Numbered from the stretch's first letter, positions 18,701 to 26,934 are shown. The stretch: DNA of 64,000 nt from Gammaproteobacteria bacterium (GCA_004173475.1 SEBU01000005.1:186001-250000), one strand, 5' to 3'. The notes: generated by a model not told the origin, from the letters alone. Numbers and translations are program-made.

Positions 18701-20896
18701 TGTTTGATGAACACCGTTGGAATTAATCATGTCGAGCAAACGACCATTGGCGTCGTAGGCAATGTATTGCGTGATATGCCCTAACGCATTTTTGATTTGT
18801 TTAAGATCGCCCTTTTTCCAACTTGTGCTATCGGCAGAATAATATTCGTATTGAGATTCAATTGTATTGGTCAAAATACTTTGCGGTGTAATTACAGTGA
18901 GTGGTTTACCGATTTCATTGTAGGTAAAGCGCCACTCACGCTTTGCAATGGTTGTATCGAGTGTTGCGCCAAAACCGTTTGCACCATTAACATCCGTTGT
19001 AGCTTGTTCGACTTTCTTACATAACAACGGAGCAGTCACAGTAGACGGAGCACAACTAGCAATAGCACCACTATTAAAAGGATCAGGCTGGCCGTTATAA
19101 ATATTCGTTGTGATTTTTTTCGGTTCAGCAATTCGCTTTTCTTTACGCCAGTCAGGATGCCACTCAGTGCTGATTTTGCGCGCACCTGTAGGAAGGGTCG
19201 CACCGTAAGCTAATACGCTGGTGCTAGGCGAACCACTCAACCCTTCAACGCGACGATCCTCCAAATCATTACTGCCGTAACCATACAACGTAACGTTGCC
19301 ATTAAATTCGGTTTTGGATGATACGAGGCCGGTGGTTGTGTAGGATAAATTTTTGGTGCTGGCGGCGCAGCCGCTTCCAGCGGGTTGGGATTGAGAAGAT
19401 AACAAAACTGTTTTATCAGTCGACGATGCGTATACGAAATCGTAAGTAAATATCGATCCCAATGGATCGGTTACTTTTTTATATTCGAAACTATATTTGT
19501 CGATCCCGTTAGCGCGTTCAGTAGACAACACCTTTCCGTCGATACCGTAATAATAACTTCCAACGCGAACACCAAGTTCGTCAATTTTTCCGGTGAGTGC
19601 CACAGAGCGTAAATCACGCGAGGCATCTGCCGAAACTAATCCGGTCTCATTATACAAATAAGTTTTCGATGTATTATCAGGCCAAGTTACTCTACTGAGC
19701 AAACCGTCTTGCGAGTAGGAATATTTGATGAGTTGATTATCTGGTGTTGTTACCGACTCAATTTTATTATCGGACCCATAATTGAATACTAATGAACGAC
19801 CCTCATCGTCTGTAATAGCTGAAATCCCATTATTTACGTAGGTGTAATTTAGAGCTCGGCCACTTGCTAAAATTCGCTTTGCTAAAAAACCGTTGGGAAG
19901 ATATAAATCTTGCGTATTATTGGGACGACTTAGCGCCCAACGTGCGCCACCATTCAAACTCTCATCAATTAATTTCAGCTCTCCAGTGTAAGCGGGTGAT
20001 TCGCCTTTAAATATGCCGGTGCTCTGTTCCAAAAATCTGACCCGGCTCGAATTACTTCCCTGTACAAAAACCTCATTTACCAAATTTTTTTCGTATGAGT
20101 GGCAATAAGGCCGTTTAACAAGCTTGCCTCGTTTGGTAGTGGAATCATAAACAGCGACATAAGTGAAACCGCTAAAGCATTGTTTGTAAGTTTGTCTACC
20201 TGTTAAGTCGATTAATTTTGACGCCGTACCAAACGTCCAACCTTCACGCTGATTAAGATAGTTTCTTTCGAGTTGAAGAACACCGTCCGCCGTTGAGAAA
20301 TCGATTTCGGTTTCGTGTTTGTCACGCGATGCAACGTTCACTGGATTGCCAACGTTCGGGGCAGCTACGGAGCAATTTTCTGGTGATGGCTCTTGTACTT
20401 CCTGCAATGGGCACCAATATAAAGCGTTATTTGAATTTGACGGGTCTGATGCTGACGAGAAGAAATTGTTAGAGCATACAGGTACGCGTGCGATAGTGAC
20501 CGTAAAATTAGGATCAAATCCAGATGGCGGATTAAGCATGATTCTAACCCCCGTCAACAAATATGCCCATGGCAAACCATTCACCGTACTTGTCCTATTT
20601 GGATCGCTTTTGTAACCAGTAATTGTCAACCTTTCACAAGGAGCTTTTACAAGCGCCTCGCAGTCAGCCCACCGTGCATTGGCGCTTTGATTGAAGTAAT
20701 TAATAGCCTCATCAATTGAAGCAAAGTTGCCCGACGCTTCAGCGAAGGGCGCACCAAAAAGGCCAGTATCGACCGACCAAACATATGCAGGTTGTAACTT
20801 GAGAGCATCATATGCGTGAGCAAAATTAACGGTGACAAACAAACATAAAAAAATAAAAACTATTTTAGATTTCGGGGCTTTTCTGATTATTTTCAT
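15776..20896 (-). CDS. Secreted RHS/YD-repeat protein with embedded CBM-like domain
   Basis: A 1706-residue protein with a Sec signal peptide (cleavage likely after NFAHA, residue 28). After a Cys-containing region comes a DUF6531-like entry domain (around CSVAAPNVGNPVNVASRDKH), then a long array of YD repeats (for example YDANGNPTGITDPKQH, YDALNRLKKVTYP). About residues 1300-1430 interrupt the repeats with a beta-rich domain (GYIQFNGEGQASWPVTI, YVDGVKKATVSF, NLDRIRFTPV) that resembles a CBM6/35-type carbohydrate-binding module. The RHS core follows (GQYVDQESGIYYNYFRDYDP, IGRYIESDPIGLEGG, NTYAYVEGNPLSLIDPLGL). The last 165 or so residues are Gly-rich with several Cys and match no toxin I know. 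The signal peptide argues against type VI delivery. Confidence 0.9.
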   Translation of the reverse strand: MKIIRKAPKSKIVFIFLCLFVTVNFAHAYDALKLQPAYVWSVDTGLFGAPFAEASGNFASIDEAINYFNQSANARWADCEALVKAPCERLTITGYKSDPNRTSTVNGLPWAYLLTGVRIMLNPPSGFDPNFTVTIARVPVCSNNFFSSASDPSNSNNALYWCPLQEVQEPSPENCSVAAPNVGNPVNVASRDKHETEIDFSTADGVLQLERNYLNQREGWTFGTASKLIDLTGRQTYKQCFSGFTYVAVYDSTTKRGKLVKRPYCHSYEKNLVNEVFVQGSNSSRVRFLEQSTGIFKGESPAYTGELKLIDESLNGGARWALSRPNNTQDLYLPNGFLAKRILASGRALNYTYVNNGISAITDDEGRSLVFNYGSDNKIESVTTPDNQLIKYSYSQDGLLSRVTWPDNTSKTYLYNETGLVSADASRDLRSVALTGKIDELGVRVGSYYYGIDGKVLSTERANGIDKYSFEYKKVTDPLGSIFTYDFVYASSTDKTVLLSSQSQPAGSGCAASTKNLSYTTTGLVSSKTEFNGNVTLYGYGSNDLEDRRVEGLSGSPSTSVLAYGATLPTGARKISTEWHPDWRKEKRIAEPKKITTNIYNGQPDPFNSGAIASCAPSTVTAPLLCKKVEQATTDVNGANGFGATLDTTIAKREWRFTYNEIGKPLTVITPQSILTNTIESQYEYYSADSTSWKKGDLKQIKNALGHITQYIAYDANGRLLDMINSNGVHQTFTYDLRGRLLTSKLGSDETKYAYDLAGNLTKVTSPDGSEINNTYDVAHRLISVSDKFGNKIEYTLDNAGNTTNTIIRDASGVLRYQQQKVYDALSRVQKTIDTQSHETTYLYDANGNPTGITDPKQHSTNHQFDALDQLKQTTDALNGKTEYSYDGQGNVKSVKDPRGNSTTYNYNAFGDLTSLISPDTGTTTFTYDTAGNRTSATDARGVVVNYTYDALNRLKKVTYPASTSENITYAYDNTGNGSYGIGRLSLIATGSTRNDYVYNYQGLIVKKFAQVESTLSTTQYSYDTAGNLVTMTYPSGRTVTYSRDAAGRIQGITTKAANANATVQTIASNMTYLPFGPAASYAYGNGLTHTNTFDTDYRLTNIQVGGVLSRGYTYDLADNISGISDGKASSKNQTLGYDELDRLTSAQGIYGTLGYTYDSVGNRLTETAAGTMATYTYETTSNRLSSIAKTNANRSFLYDVAGNRIQGTSDALKVQNYTYNNANRLSTLKESGSLVATYKYNALGQRVSKLLASQVQELYHYDEAGHLIAVTDASGITTREYIYSGDELLGFVTGQSKAIPTTTITATTNQATLQNAVLSTTYVGYTGTSGYIQFNGEGQASWPVTITSTANHTIQISYALASGTRPIDVYVDGVKKATVSFASTTAWTKWTAASITLNLTAGNHTFMLKTSGSSGPNLDRIRFTPVAGQTTGTATLYYVHNDHKRTPQVVTAQNQSVVWFADYQPFGKLQPNQSNSIELYSRFPGQYVDQESGIYYNYFRDYDPSIGRYIESDPIGLEGGINTYAYVEGNPLSLIDPLGLTGRGGSNANTVGSKNNQSSCECDSSDDDGGGLSAQASLQGAIHVAVVGVSVSGGGAAGAGTSGAGVCGFVQVCGRFGPGAYVGAGLGLGVSAYSGRLSKSGGLSVGVGGDIGTGASVGGQVTVGVDGGGVNSVGAATGHGGFGGGASVGVDVCWTEMRCNEKCQK

Positions 20897-21099
20897 ACCA
20901 TTTCCATCTAAAAATTAAGATCCTGCATTAAGCTTGAGAGTGTTAGGCATTCGGGGGCTTTAAAAACGCGGACATTGAACTATCGAAAAGTAGGCAAAAG
21001 CTTCGTTGCTAGCACTCCCTTTTCAAGTAAACCACCTTTAACTAAATAAAATATCAAGCCCGTCGCGATTTAACAAGTTATGGTGATTGAATTGGGGCC

Positions 21100-21530
21100 A
21101 GCTTCACAATCGCTCATATTACCACGGGCCGTTGGCCTTCGATTGGTTCTACCGAGCCCACGCTTTACAGAATTAATATGAAGAACATTTATATAATGTT
21201 CAAGGTCATGTTGATTGCAAAAAACGAGTCTGAATTTTTTTCAACTACTGCTTTCGCTACCCCGCCGAGCACTCTTAAAAAACATTGATCTAGTTGAAGC
21301 CTTCGACAATAGAGTTTTTTTCAACTGTCAAGATGAGCGTAATGCAAAAATTAGCATCGCCTTCTGGCAAGTCAATCATAAAAATTACAGTAAAGATGCG
21401 TTAGGTAATACAACCTAAGCATGTAATGAAAACGATAATTAACTTTTACGCGCGCGAAAGCATCCCGCAAGATATCGGTAAAGAGATAACTCATTGAATT
21501 GTTTGAACTACGACAGGCAAGGTATATTAC
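21100..21530 (-). pseudogene. Decayed RAYT transposase copy
   Basis: The plus-strand text matches the complement of the intact RAYT gene in two separated blocks. The first block has TTTACAGAATTAATATGAAG and TATAATGTTCAAGGTCATGT, against TTTACAGGATTGATATGAAC and TGTGATGTTCAAAATCTCGT in the intact gene. The second block has GGTAATACAACCTAAGCATG against GGTAATACAACCCAAGCATG, then CCCGCAAGATATCGGTA against CCCGCAAAATATCGATA. The region between is scrambled and no open frame remains. The order and spacing of the two blocks are the same as in the live gene. No REP hairpin is seen next to it. Confidence 0.7.
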
Positions 21531-21608
21531 ATTTAATATACCTACCGTGAGGATTTCTTACCTTACTTAGATGAGAGCAAAAATTTAACAAATTAAAAAC
21601 GGAAGATG

Positions 21609-22091
21609 TTAAGACGAAGTCTCACATCCTCTCGGACGATAGCGAACTGGAACAGCTGTTGTACATTGCCAAGTACCTGAGGTATCGCGAGACCAAATTA
21701 GCGTATTAGCGCCCGCAGTAGTTAAGGTTGGGGCTGCAGCATTGTCGAAAGTCGCGGTAATGGTTACTTCTCCTGAACTTGTAAATTCAACTTGTGGTAC
21801 CCCCGTTCCGTCAGGTAGCGTGACTCCAGTTTGCGATGACCCACTAATGAGTGTAGATGGACTAGCTCCTGGTGAACACTCACCTGTAGAATTCCCAATG
21901 GTAGTTTTTCCTTCAACCGCACACGATTCAACGATCGATCGAAGCGATGCAACTTCGCCCATCACTCGGGAAACTTGAGATTTCGTTAAATAATTTTGAT
22001 ATTGGGGCAAGGCTATCGCAGCTAAGATACCAATGATTGCAACAACGATCATTAGCTCTGTAAGCGTAAAACCTGAATGGATTTTCTTCAT
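21609..22091 (-). CDS. Type IV major pilin-like protein, second copy
   Basis: The 160-residue prepilin has the short leader MKKIHSG, cleaved before [10 protein letters not shown] by the prepilin peptidase; Glu5 is present and a hydrophobic alpha-1 helix follows ([17 protein letters not shown]). The globular part has four cysteines, two near the C-terminus spaced as in the D-region disulfide loop, and ends in [11 protein letters not shown]. It resembles the pilin at 26225-26710 in the helix and the last ten residues but differs strongly in the head domain. A sigma-54-type promoter lies 38-52 nt upstream. It may be an alternative major pilin, a minor pilin, or a substrate of the modification genes located between the two pilins. 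Confidence 0.93.
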   Translation of the reverse strand: MKKIHSGFTLTELMIVVAIIGILAAIALPQYQNYLTKSQVSRVMGEVASLRSIVESCAVEGKTTIGNSTGECSPGASPSTLISGSSQTGVTLPDGTGVPQVEFTSSGEVTITATFDNAAAPTLTTAGANTLIWSRDTSGTWQCTTAVPVRYRPRGCETSS

Positions 22092-22128
22092 AAAAATGCC
22101 TGCGATGCACTGTAATATATTTTTAATA

Positions 22129-22143
22129 GCAAACAGCGCGCCA
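22129..22143 (-). promoter_or_regulatory. Sigma-54 promoter of the second pilin gene
   Basis: The minus strand reads TGGCGC-GCTGT-TTGC, with the invariant GG and GC at the exact -24/-12 spacing. The predicted transcript start is about 27 nt before the pilin ATG. An ATGAC-N7-GTCAT dyad lies about 110 nt further upstream (22249-22265), where an activator such as PilR could bind. Confidence 0.75.
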
Positions 22144-22296
22144 TAGTAGTTCGCTTAGATTGTTGGGAGGTAAATTAAGGGAACCGGGTTAAAGCCTCAC
22201 AATAACTATTAACGAATACTCCACTACTTGATACGCTACACTTGATAAATGACTTTTTTTGTCATGATTAAACAAAAATTGACATCCATTGTTATT

Positions 22297-23835
22297 TCAC
22301 ATCGAGAAACCCGAGCCAAATCGATATTCAGTTATCATGTTGTCATCCGTAATAACTTCTGCACTTCTTCCATTAAGCCAAGCTTTTGGAATTTCCTCCC
22401 ACTCAAGCAAATGAACTGACGATAAACTCTGAGTTGCCGAGTGATAAGCTGGTTGACCGCAGTTTTGGCCATCAACACGCGCTGCACTCAAACTACATAG
22501 TCGGTCTTTGTACTCGACTAAGGATTGACTTAGATTTCGATCAGAAACATATACGAAATTTCGATACATATACACTTTATCAAAAACGTTTTTTGCGGTG
22601 AAGACAACATCTAAAGAATCAGTTGAATTGAACGTAGTAACAGCTCCCTTATTCATTACTTTTTTAAGCATTCCCATAAATTCGATGGATAACAAATTTG
22701 TTGAATAGATACGCCAGTGCCACGTGTTATTCATTACAATCAAATCATATTTTTTATTTTCGTTTATGGCTTTTTGAACCAGCTGTCTGCCGTCCGTGTA
22801 AAAAAAATTAATTCTTCGATCATTAAAAATATCATTTGCACCAGGATATTGATTAACTAAAGTTGAATAACCTTTATTTATTTCAACAACGTCAATATTT
22901 TCCACCCCCGGCATAGCGGAAACTACGCGCAACCAGGATGCCGAACTAAGCCCAATGAAAAGTGCTCGTCGGGGCTGAGGCTGTAAGGCGGCGAGTATAT
23001 AGGCGCGATCAATTTTATTGGTGTTCTTCACAAGGTCTATATTGAAGCTACCGTCATATACGTTTCCACCATATACGGCATCTGCCAAATCCTTACCATT
23101 ACTAAGCGTAAAAATTACACCGTGCCGATTTTCGATAACATGTGAAATTTTTTCATGTTCAGGAAAACCCTCAGCAATTACCGTTTTCAGAACATTTTTG
23201 CTTTCACTGAATAGTAGTGCACAAACAACCGTAGAAATGATCAGGCATACCACTGCCGCGATATGTTTAAGAAAAGAACTTACTGAGAATAAAAGTATGG
23301 AAATTCCCGATGTAAGTTCAATCGACCCTAAAAGCTCCAAAGCACTAAACATTGAGTAAGCATCAAGCAGCCAGAAGCCTACGAGCAGCGGACCCATTGC
23401 GCTACCGAGTAAATTTGCACAATATACCCAAGATAGAGTTCGACCAAGATTCTCACCCGGTAGCGAAAACCAATGATGAACAAGCGGAAAGATGGCACCC
23501 TTAAAACCCGCACAGGCAAAAATTAAAAATGCGGTGATAAAAACGAGGAAAAAACTGTTGGTGAAATATTTTATTATCCACGGAGCGGCTAGCACCAGGA
23601 CCGCTGAAAACAAAAGCAGATTGGAAATAATTAGCAGCGGTGATAATTTTGTCCGTAAAAGTTTGGGTCCAAGCAATGCACCAATTGCGATACCAGAAAT
23701 ATAACAGAACAATACAAACGAAAAAGATTGCGGCACTGAGTGCCCCAGGAAACTGACTATACGTACCCAAACGATTTCTTCCCCCAAACTTAATAGACCA
23801 ACCAGGAAAGATATGAATACAAAATACCACTTCAT
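22297..23835 (-). CDS. Membrane-bound spermidine-synthase-like protein
   Basis: The 512-residue protein has six to seven membrane segments in residues 1-215 (YFVFISFLVGLLSLGEEIVW, SFSFVLFCYISGIAIGALLG) and a C-terminal domain of about 280 residues with the Rossmann plan of spermidine synthases. The SAM-binding region reads ALFIGLSSASWLRVVSAMPG followed by VEINKGY, so the usual Gly-rich loop is altered. The acidic catalytic position after YDLIV is MNNT rather than the DSTD of true aminopropyltransferases. It probably does not make polyamines; related fused membrane proteins are of unknown function. Its ATG overlaps the stop of the gene upstream (ATGA), with which it forms a pair. A role in modifying the neighbouring pilins is inference. 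Confidence 0.8.
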   Translation of the reverse strand: MKWYFVFISFLVGLLSLGEEIVWVRIVSFLGHSVPQSFSFVLFCYISGIAIGALLGPKLLRTKLSPLLIISNLLLFSAVLVLAAPWIIKYFTNSFFLVFITAFLIFACAGFKGAIFPLVHHWFSLPGENLGRTLSWVYCANLLGSAMGPLLVGFWLLDAYSMFSALELLGSIELTSGISILLFSVSSFLKHIAAVVCLIISTVVCALLFSESKNVLKTVIAEGFPEHEKISHVIENRHGVIFTLSNGKDLADAVYGGNVYDGSFNIDLVKNTNKIDRAYILAALQPQPRRALFIGLSSASWLRVVSAMPGVENIDVVEINKGYSTLVNQYPGANDIFNDRRINFFYTDGRQLVQKAINENKKYDLIVMNNTWHWRIYSTNLLSIEFMGMLKKVMNKGAVTTFNSTDSLDVVFTAKNVFDKVYMYRNFVYVSDRNLSQSLVEYKDRLCSLSAARVDGQNCGQPAYHSATQSLSSVHLLEWEEIPKAWLNGRSAEVITDDNMITEYRFGSGFSM

Positions 23836-24440
23836 GACCAGTACCTTCTCAATATAATTCCTAGACAGACAATCGTAAAATTCATTCCGACTGCCCAGTT
23901 AATCGCCGCAGATAACCCAATGTGATTAAAAATTAAAAAGCCGGCCGACAAACATGTTAAGGCTGCGCCTATAGTATTAAAATAATAGAGGCGCCCGACA
24001 GTTTCTGCGATCACGACACCTCGCTGCACCAATGCAACCGAGAGTAGAGGCAAAGTGGCACCCATTAAAGCAGTAGGAATTAAGAGTAAAAGGCTCGATT
24101 GAATAAAAACTAAGACGAAGCCTTCTCCAAGGTGTAATTGAGCAATAAAATATTTAGAAAAGACACCGAAAATCCCAATCAATAGCTCGCATAGAAAAAA
24201 CAATGGAATGCAGGACATTCGCCATTTATCTGCTACCCAACCGCCAGCTAAACCACCTATTCCTAGGCCAAGCATAAACACAGTGACGATTATGGTAACT
24301 GCCTCCATATCTACACCGAAAACCAAAAACAATAGGCGTTGCCATGTTATCTGATACAACAATGCTGCAGCTCCAGATAGCGCGAAAATACCACCCACCA
24401 AAATTAAAACTTTTGAGTTTTCATTTTTTTCCGCATGCAT
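23832..24440 (-). CDS. Membrane protein, N-terminal half of a spermidine-synthase-like membrane system
   Basis: The protein of about 202 residues has five to six membrane segments and the wording of the N-terminal membrane half of fused MFS/spermidine-synthase-like proteins: SGAAALLYQITWQRLLFLVF, VFMLGLGIGGLAGGWVADKW, LLLLIPTALMGATLPLLSVA, GRLYYFNTIGAALTC. In relatives this module and a second membrane module plus SpeE domain make one chain; here they are two genes joined by an ATGA overlap. The ATG at 24440 is preferred because GGAG lies 10 nt upstream, and it overlaps the end of the phosphoethanolamine-transferase-like gene by 20 nt. The three genes therefore form one operon. No enzymatic domain is present in this one. 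Confidence 0.75.
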   Translation of the reverse strand: MHAEKNENSKVLILVGGIFALSGAAALLYQITWQRLLFLVFGVDMEAVTIIVTVFMLGLGIGGLAGGWVADKWRMSCIPLFFLCELLIGIFGVFSKYFIAQLHLGEGFVLVFIQSSLLLLIPTALMGATLPLLSVALVQRGVVIAETVGRLYYFNTIGAALTCLSAGFLIFNHIGLSAAINWAVGMNFTIVCLGIILRRYWS

Positions 24441-26142
24441 TGTTTGCATACTCCAAATCGTAATCGATCGCTGCGGCGCCCGAGGTGGCAACCATTCGCT
24501 TAGGGACAGTGTAGCTTTCTTTTACAAAAGCGTTAAAAGCTCTGCTTCGATTTTCAAAACCAGCAGTCATCATCAGAGTGTCAAAAAAATCAGCACTATA
24601 AACCGGCTTATCTTTTTGACTTTTTGCGCCGTTTATAATGCTTGGATTTGCTTCAGCAAAAGATGTCGATGCCCAAAAGATCAAAGGCACATGAAAATTA
24701 TTTTTAGAACCGAATCCGTGACCCACAGATGCACAATTTTCAGAAGAAAAGGTTTCACCATGATCAGATATGTACCATAGAGCGGAATAAAGATTTTTCT
24801 TTTTTATAAGCTCTATAGCTTCATTGACGACAAAATCTGTGTAGCGAACGCTATTGTCGTAAGCATTAATTACTTGGTCATTGATTTTATGATCAAAAAT
24901 ATCCACAATTAAATGGTCATCAGGAACCGGTGAGAAAACACTAAAACTTGATGGATAACGAAAATGATAGGGCGCATGGCTCCCTAGCGTATGTAGAACG
25001 ATTAATTTTTTTTCCTCGTTTGAGTCAAGCGCGCTTTTTAATGCCGGCAATAGAACCTCATCGAAATCACTATGTATTGAATAACGCCCGAGATTAAAGT
25101 ACTGCACTTTATTGGCTAAATCAGCATACGCGCCAATTAAAGTATCATGAGTACCTACCGGCATTTGGGTTGATAGCCAATAGGTTTTAAAGCCCTTTTG
25201 TTTGAATTCTGAGACCCAACTACTTTTTAGGTTCGATTGAATTATGTCGCTAACGCTACTGCGACTTAAAAGTACTGGCACAGCTGTTCGAGTGGTAGCA
25301 GCCACAGAAACTGCATTCGAATAGTTAACAATATCTGTGCGGGTCGAAAGCAAAGGTGTTGTAGCCCTTGCGTAACCATTCAACATCCAATGATCCGCAC
25401 GCGATGACTCTCCAATTACTACAACATACACTTCTTGTCTGATAGATTTTTCTCTTATAAGTTTAGATTCAATATTAGCTAAACTAGCCGCTGTTTCTTT
25501 TAATATCTTTTGCTGCTGATAAAATTCAACAACACGTAACACCAACCCCATCGGGTAAGTATTTTTATACTCGTCTAAACCTAGAACAAATTGTGGAGCA
25601 ACAAATTCATCCACTTCAGAAAAAACGGCCCTGCTTTTGGCCATCTCACGGTTCAATTTATCATCAAAAACTCCGTTTATTAGGAACAACCCCGCTATTG
25701 ATATAAATGCCCACCAACGACTCCGATGTCGCCAGGCAATGTTCTTACCCCACAAAAAAATCAAAGAAACTGCAACAGCTAAAATATAAAATATATAGAG
25801 AATCAGAATGTCGTAGCCACCTACATATCCTAGTACCTCATCAAGATTTGTTTCAGAAATGATATTTAAGATATGGGCTGAGGTTGGCGAGCCGTAGCGA
25901 ATGATATAAACCAACTCAATTGGTAGCCAGATGAAAAAAGGAAGTTGCAGTAGTAGAAAAATATCACCTCGCCCAACACATGCAAATAATATTACTTCAG
26001 CAGCAATCGCCAGTAACACGTGATAGTGTTGAGGTGTTATTGCCGTTGCGTCAGTAATTATAAAAGCGGTAAGAAGGTTTGGAAGGAAAAGAAAAAAAAT
26101 TACTATGCACAAGGTTACCCATGAAAGTGATTTTTTTGTCAT
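24421..26142 (-). CDS. Phosphoethanolamine transferase-like membrane enzyme
   Basis: The 573-residue protein has about five N-terminal membrane segments (within residues 1-160) and a periplasmic alkaline-phosphatase-fold domain of the EptA/CptA/OpgE type. Metal and catalytic residues can be placed at Glu245 (VVIGESSRADHWMLNGYARA), Thr283 or Thr284 (VAATTRTAVPVLLSR), Asp460-His461 (YISDHGE) and His475 (GHGFG). The nucleophile region lacks the Cys of the lipid A enzymes (SCGT). It would move phosphoethanolamine from phosphatidylethanolamine to an acceptor in the periplasm. Being bracketed by two pilin genes, it may modify pilin, as PptA does in Neisseria; lipid A or glucan cannot be excluded. 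It starts about 40 nt after the pilA terminator. Confidence 0.88.
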   Translation of the reverse strand: MTKKSLSWVTLCIVIFFLFLPNLLTAFIITDATAITPQHYHVLLAIAAEVILFACVGRGDIFLLLQLPFFIWLPIELVYIIRYGSPTSAHILNIISETNLDEVLGYVGGYDILILYIFYILAVAVSLIFLWGKNIAWRHRSRWWAFISIAGLFLINGVFDDKLNREMAKSRAVFSEVDEFVAPQFVLGLDEYKNTYPMGLVLRVVEFYQQQKILKETAASLANIESKLIREKSIRQEVYVVVIGESSRADHWMLNGYARATTPLLSTRTDIVNYSNAVSVAATTRTAVPVLLSRSSVSDIIQSNLKSSWVSEFKQKGFKTYWLSTQMPVGTHDTLIGAYADLANKVQYFNLGRYSIHSDFDEVLLPALKSALDSNEEKKLIVLHTLGSHAPYHFRYPSSFSVFSPVPDDHLIVDIFDHKINDQVINAYDNSVRYTDFVVNEAIELIKKKNLYSALWYISDHGETFSSENCASVGHGFGSKNNFHVPLIFWASTSFAEANPSIINGAKSQKDKPVYSADFFDTLMMTAGFENRSRAFNAFVKESYTVPKRMVATSGAAAIDYDLEYANNACGKK

Positions 26143-26182
26143 AGATTCAACCAGTTAAAGATAACTAAAATAAAGACGTAAA

Positions 26183-26205
26183 AAAAGCGGGCAAAGCCCG
26201 CTTTT
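26183..26205 (-). terminator. Intrinsic terminator of pilA
   Basis: The 10-bp stem AAAAGCGGGC/GCCCGCTTTT with a 3-nt loop begins 20 nt past the pilA stop codon and ends in a T-run on the minus strand. It should cut most pilA transcripts off from the phosphoethanolamine-transferase-like gene downstream. Confidence 0.9.
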
Positions 26206-26224
26206 AATGTAATCGCAACTTCAA

Positions 26225-26710
26225 TTAAGACGAAGTTTCACAACCACGTGGTCTATATTTAGCGTCAACATCTGTAGTGCAAACCCATGTACCGTCGCCG
26301 TCGCGTGTCCAAGTAAGAACTTTAGTTCCTATAGCAGCTGATGCCGCATTACCAAAAGTAGCCTTAATAGTTGTCGAGGCAGCACTTATAGCAACACTGG
26401 GGACGTTCGCTGCAGGGGCAGTAGTGGCTGTACCAAACGCGGCACCAGTTGCAGTTGCGGCCATCAAAGTAGAGGCGGTTGCGCTAGGATTACACTGTGT
26501 AGCAGCTGCCCCAACGGCTGTTTTTCCTTCAAGGATACATGTTTCTACAGAAGTCTTTAAAGTTGCAGTTTCTTCCATCACACGAGTAACTTGAGATTTA
26601 GTTACATAATTTTGATATTGAGGTAGAGCAATAGCGGCCAAAATACCAATGATCGCTACTACGATCATCAATTCAATTAAGGTAAAACCTTTCTGCATTG
26701 TATTCTTCAT
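26225..26710 (-). CDS. pilA: Type IV major pilin
   Basis: The 161-residue prepilin has leader MKNTMQKG, cleavage before [10 protein letters not shown], Glu5 and the conserved hydrophobic helix ([20 protein letters not shown]). The head contains four cysteines, the last pair forming the probable D-region disulfide, and ends RPRGCETSS with two C-terminal serines. It is divergent from pilBCD, as pilA is in pseudomonads, and has a sigma-54 promoter, a GGAG ribosome-binding site and a strong terminator, all signs of high and regulated expression. The terminal Ser after the disulfide Cys resembles pilins that are modified at the C-terminus; whether this one is so modified is unknown. Confidence 0.96.
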   Translation of the reverse strand: MKNTMQKGFTLIELMIVVAIIGILAAIALPQYQNYVTKSQVTRVMEETATLKTSVETCILEGKTAVGAAATQCNPSATASTLMAATATGAAFGTATTAPAANVPSVAISAASTTIKATFGNAASAAIGTKVLTWTRDGDGTWVCTTDVDAKYRPRGCETSS

Positions 26711-26770
26711 TTGAAAATCTCCAAGGATTTGGGGTTACGTGGTTGATAATTTCAACTCACTGTATGCAAC

Positions 26771-26785
26771 GCAAGGCCTATACCA
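26771..26785 (-). promoter_or_regulatory. Sigma-54 promoter of pilA
   Basis: The minus strand reads TGGTAT-AGGCC-TTGC, with GG and GC at exact -24/-12 spacing, about 60 nt upstream of the pilA ATG. RpoN-dependent pilA transcription activated by PilR is known in pseudomonads. Confidence 0.75.
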
Positions 26786-26934
26786 ACTCTATCCTCAAGT
26801 TCTGCTGCGCGCCACTTTTAGTTCCATTGCCTGTAATTTAAGTAGCTCCAGGGCAGTTTAGCCAGCAAACACAATAAGAAAATAAAATGTTCTTTGTTTT
26901 TTGCGCCAAATTTTGCCAGCTGCATTGACCAAAG

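Noticed and set aside
15776-20896. Type VI secretion effector assignment for the RHS protein
   Set aside because: It has a Sec signal peptide, no PAAR domain, and no VgrG or Tss genes are nearby.
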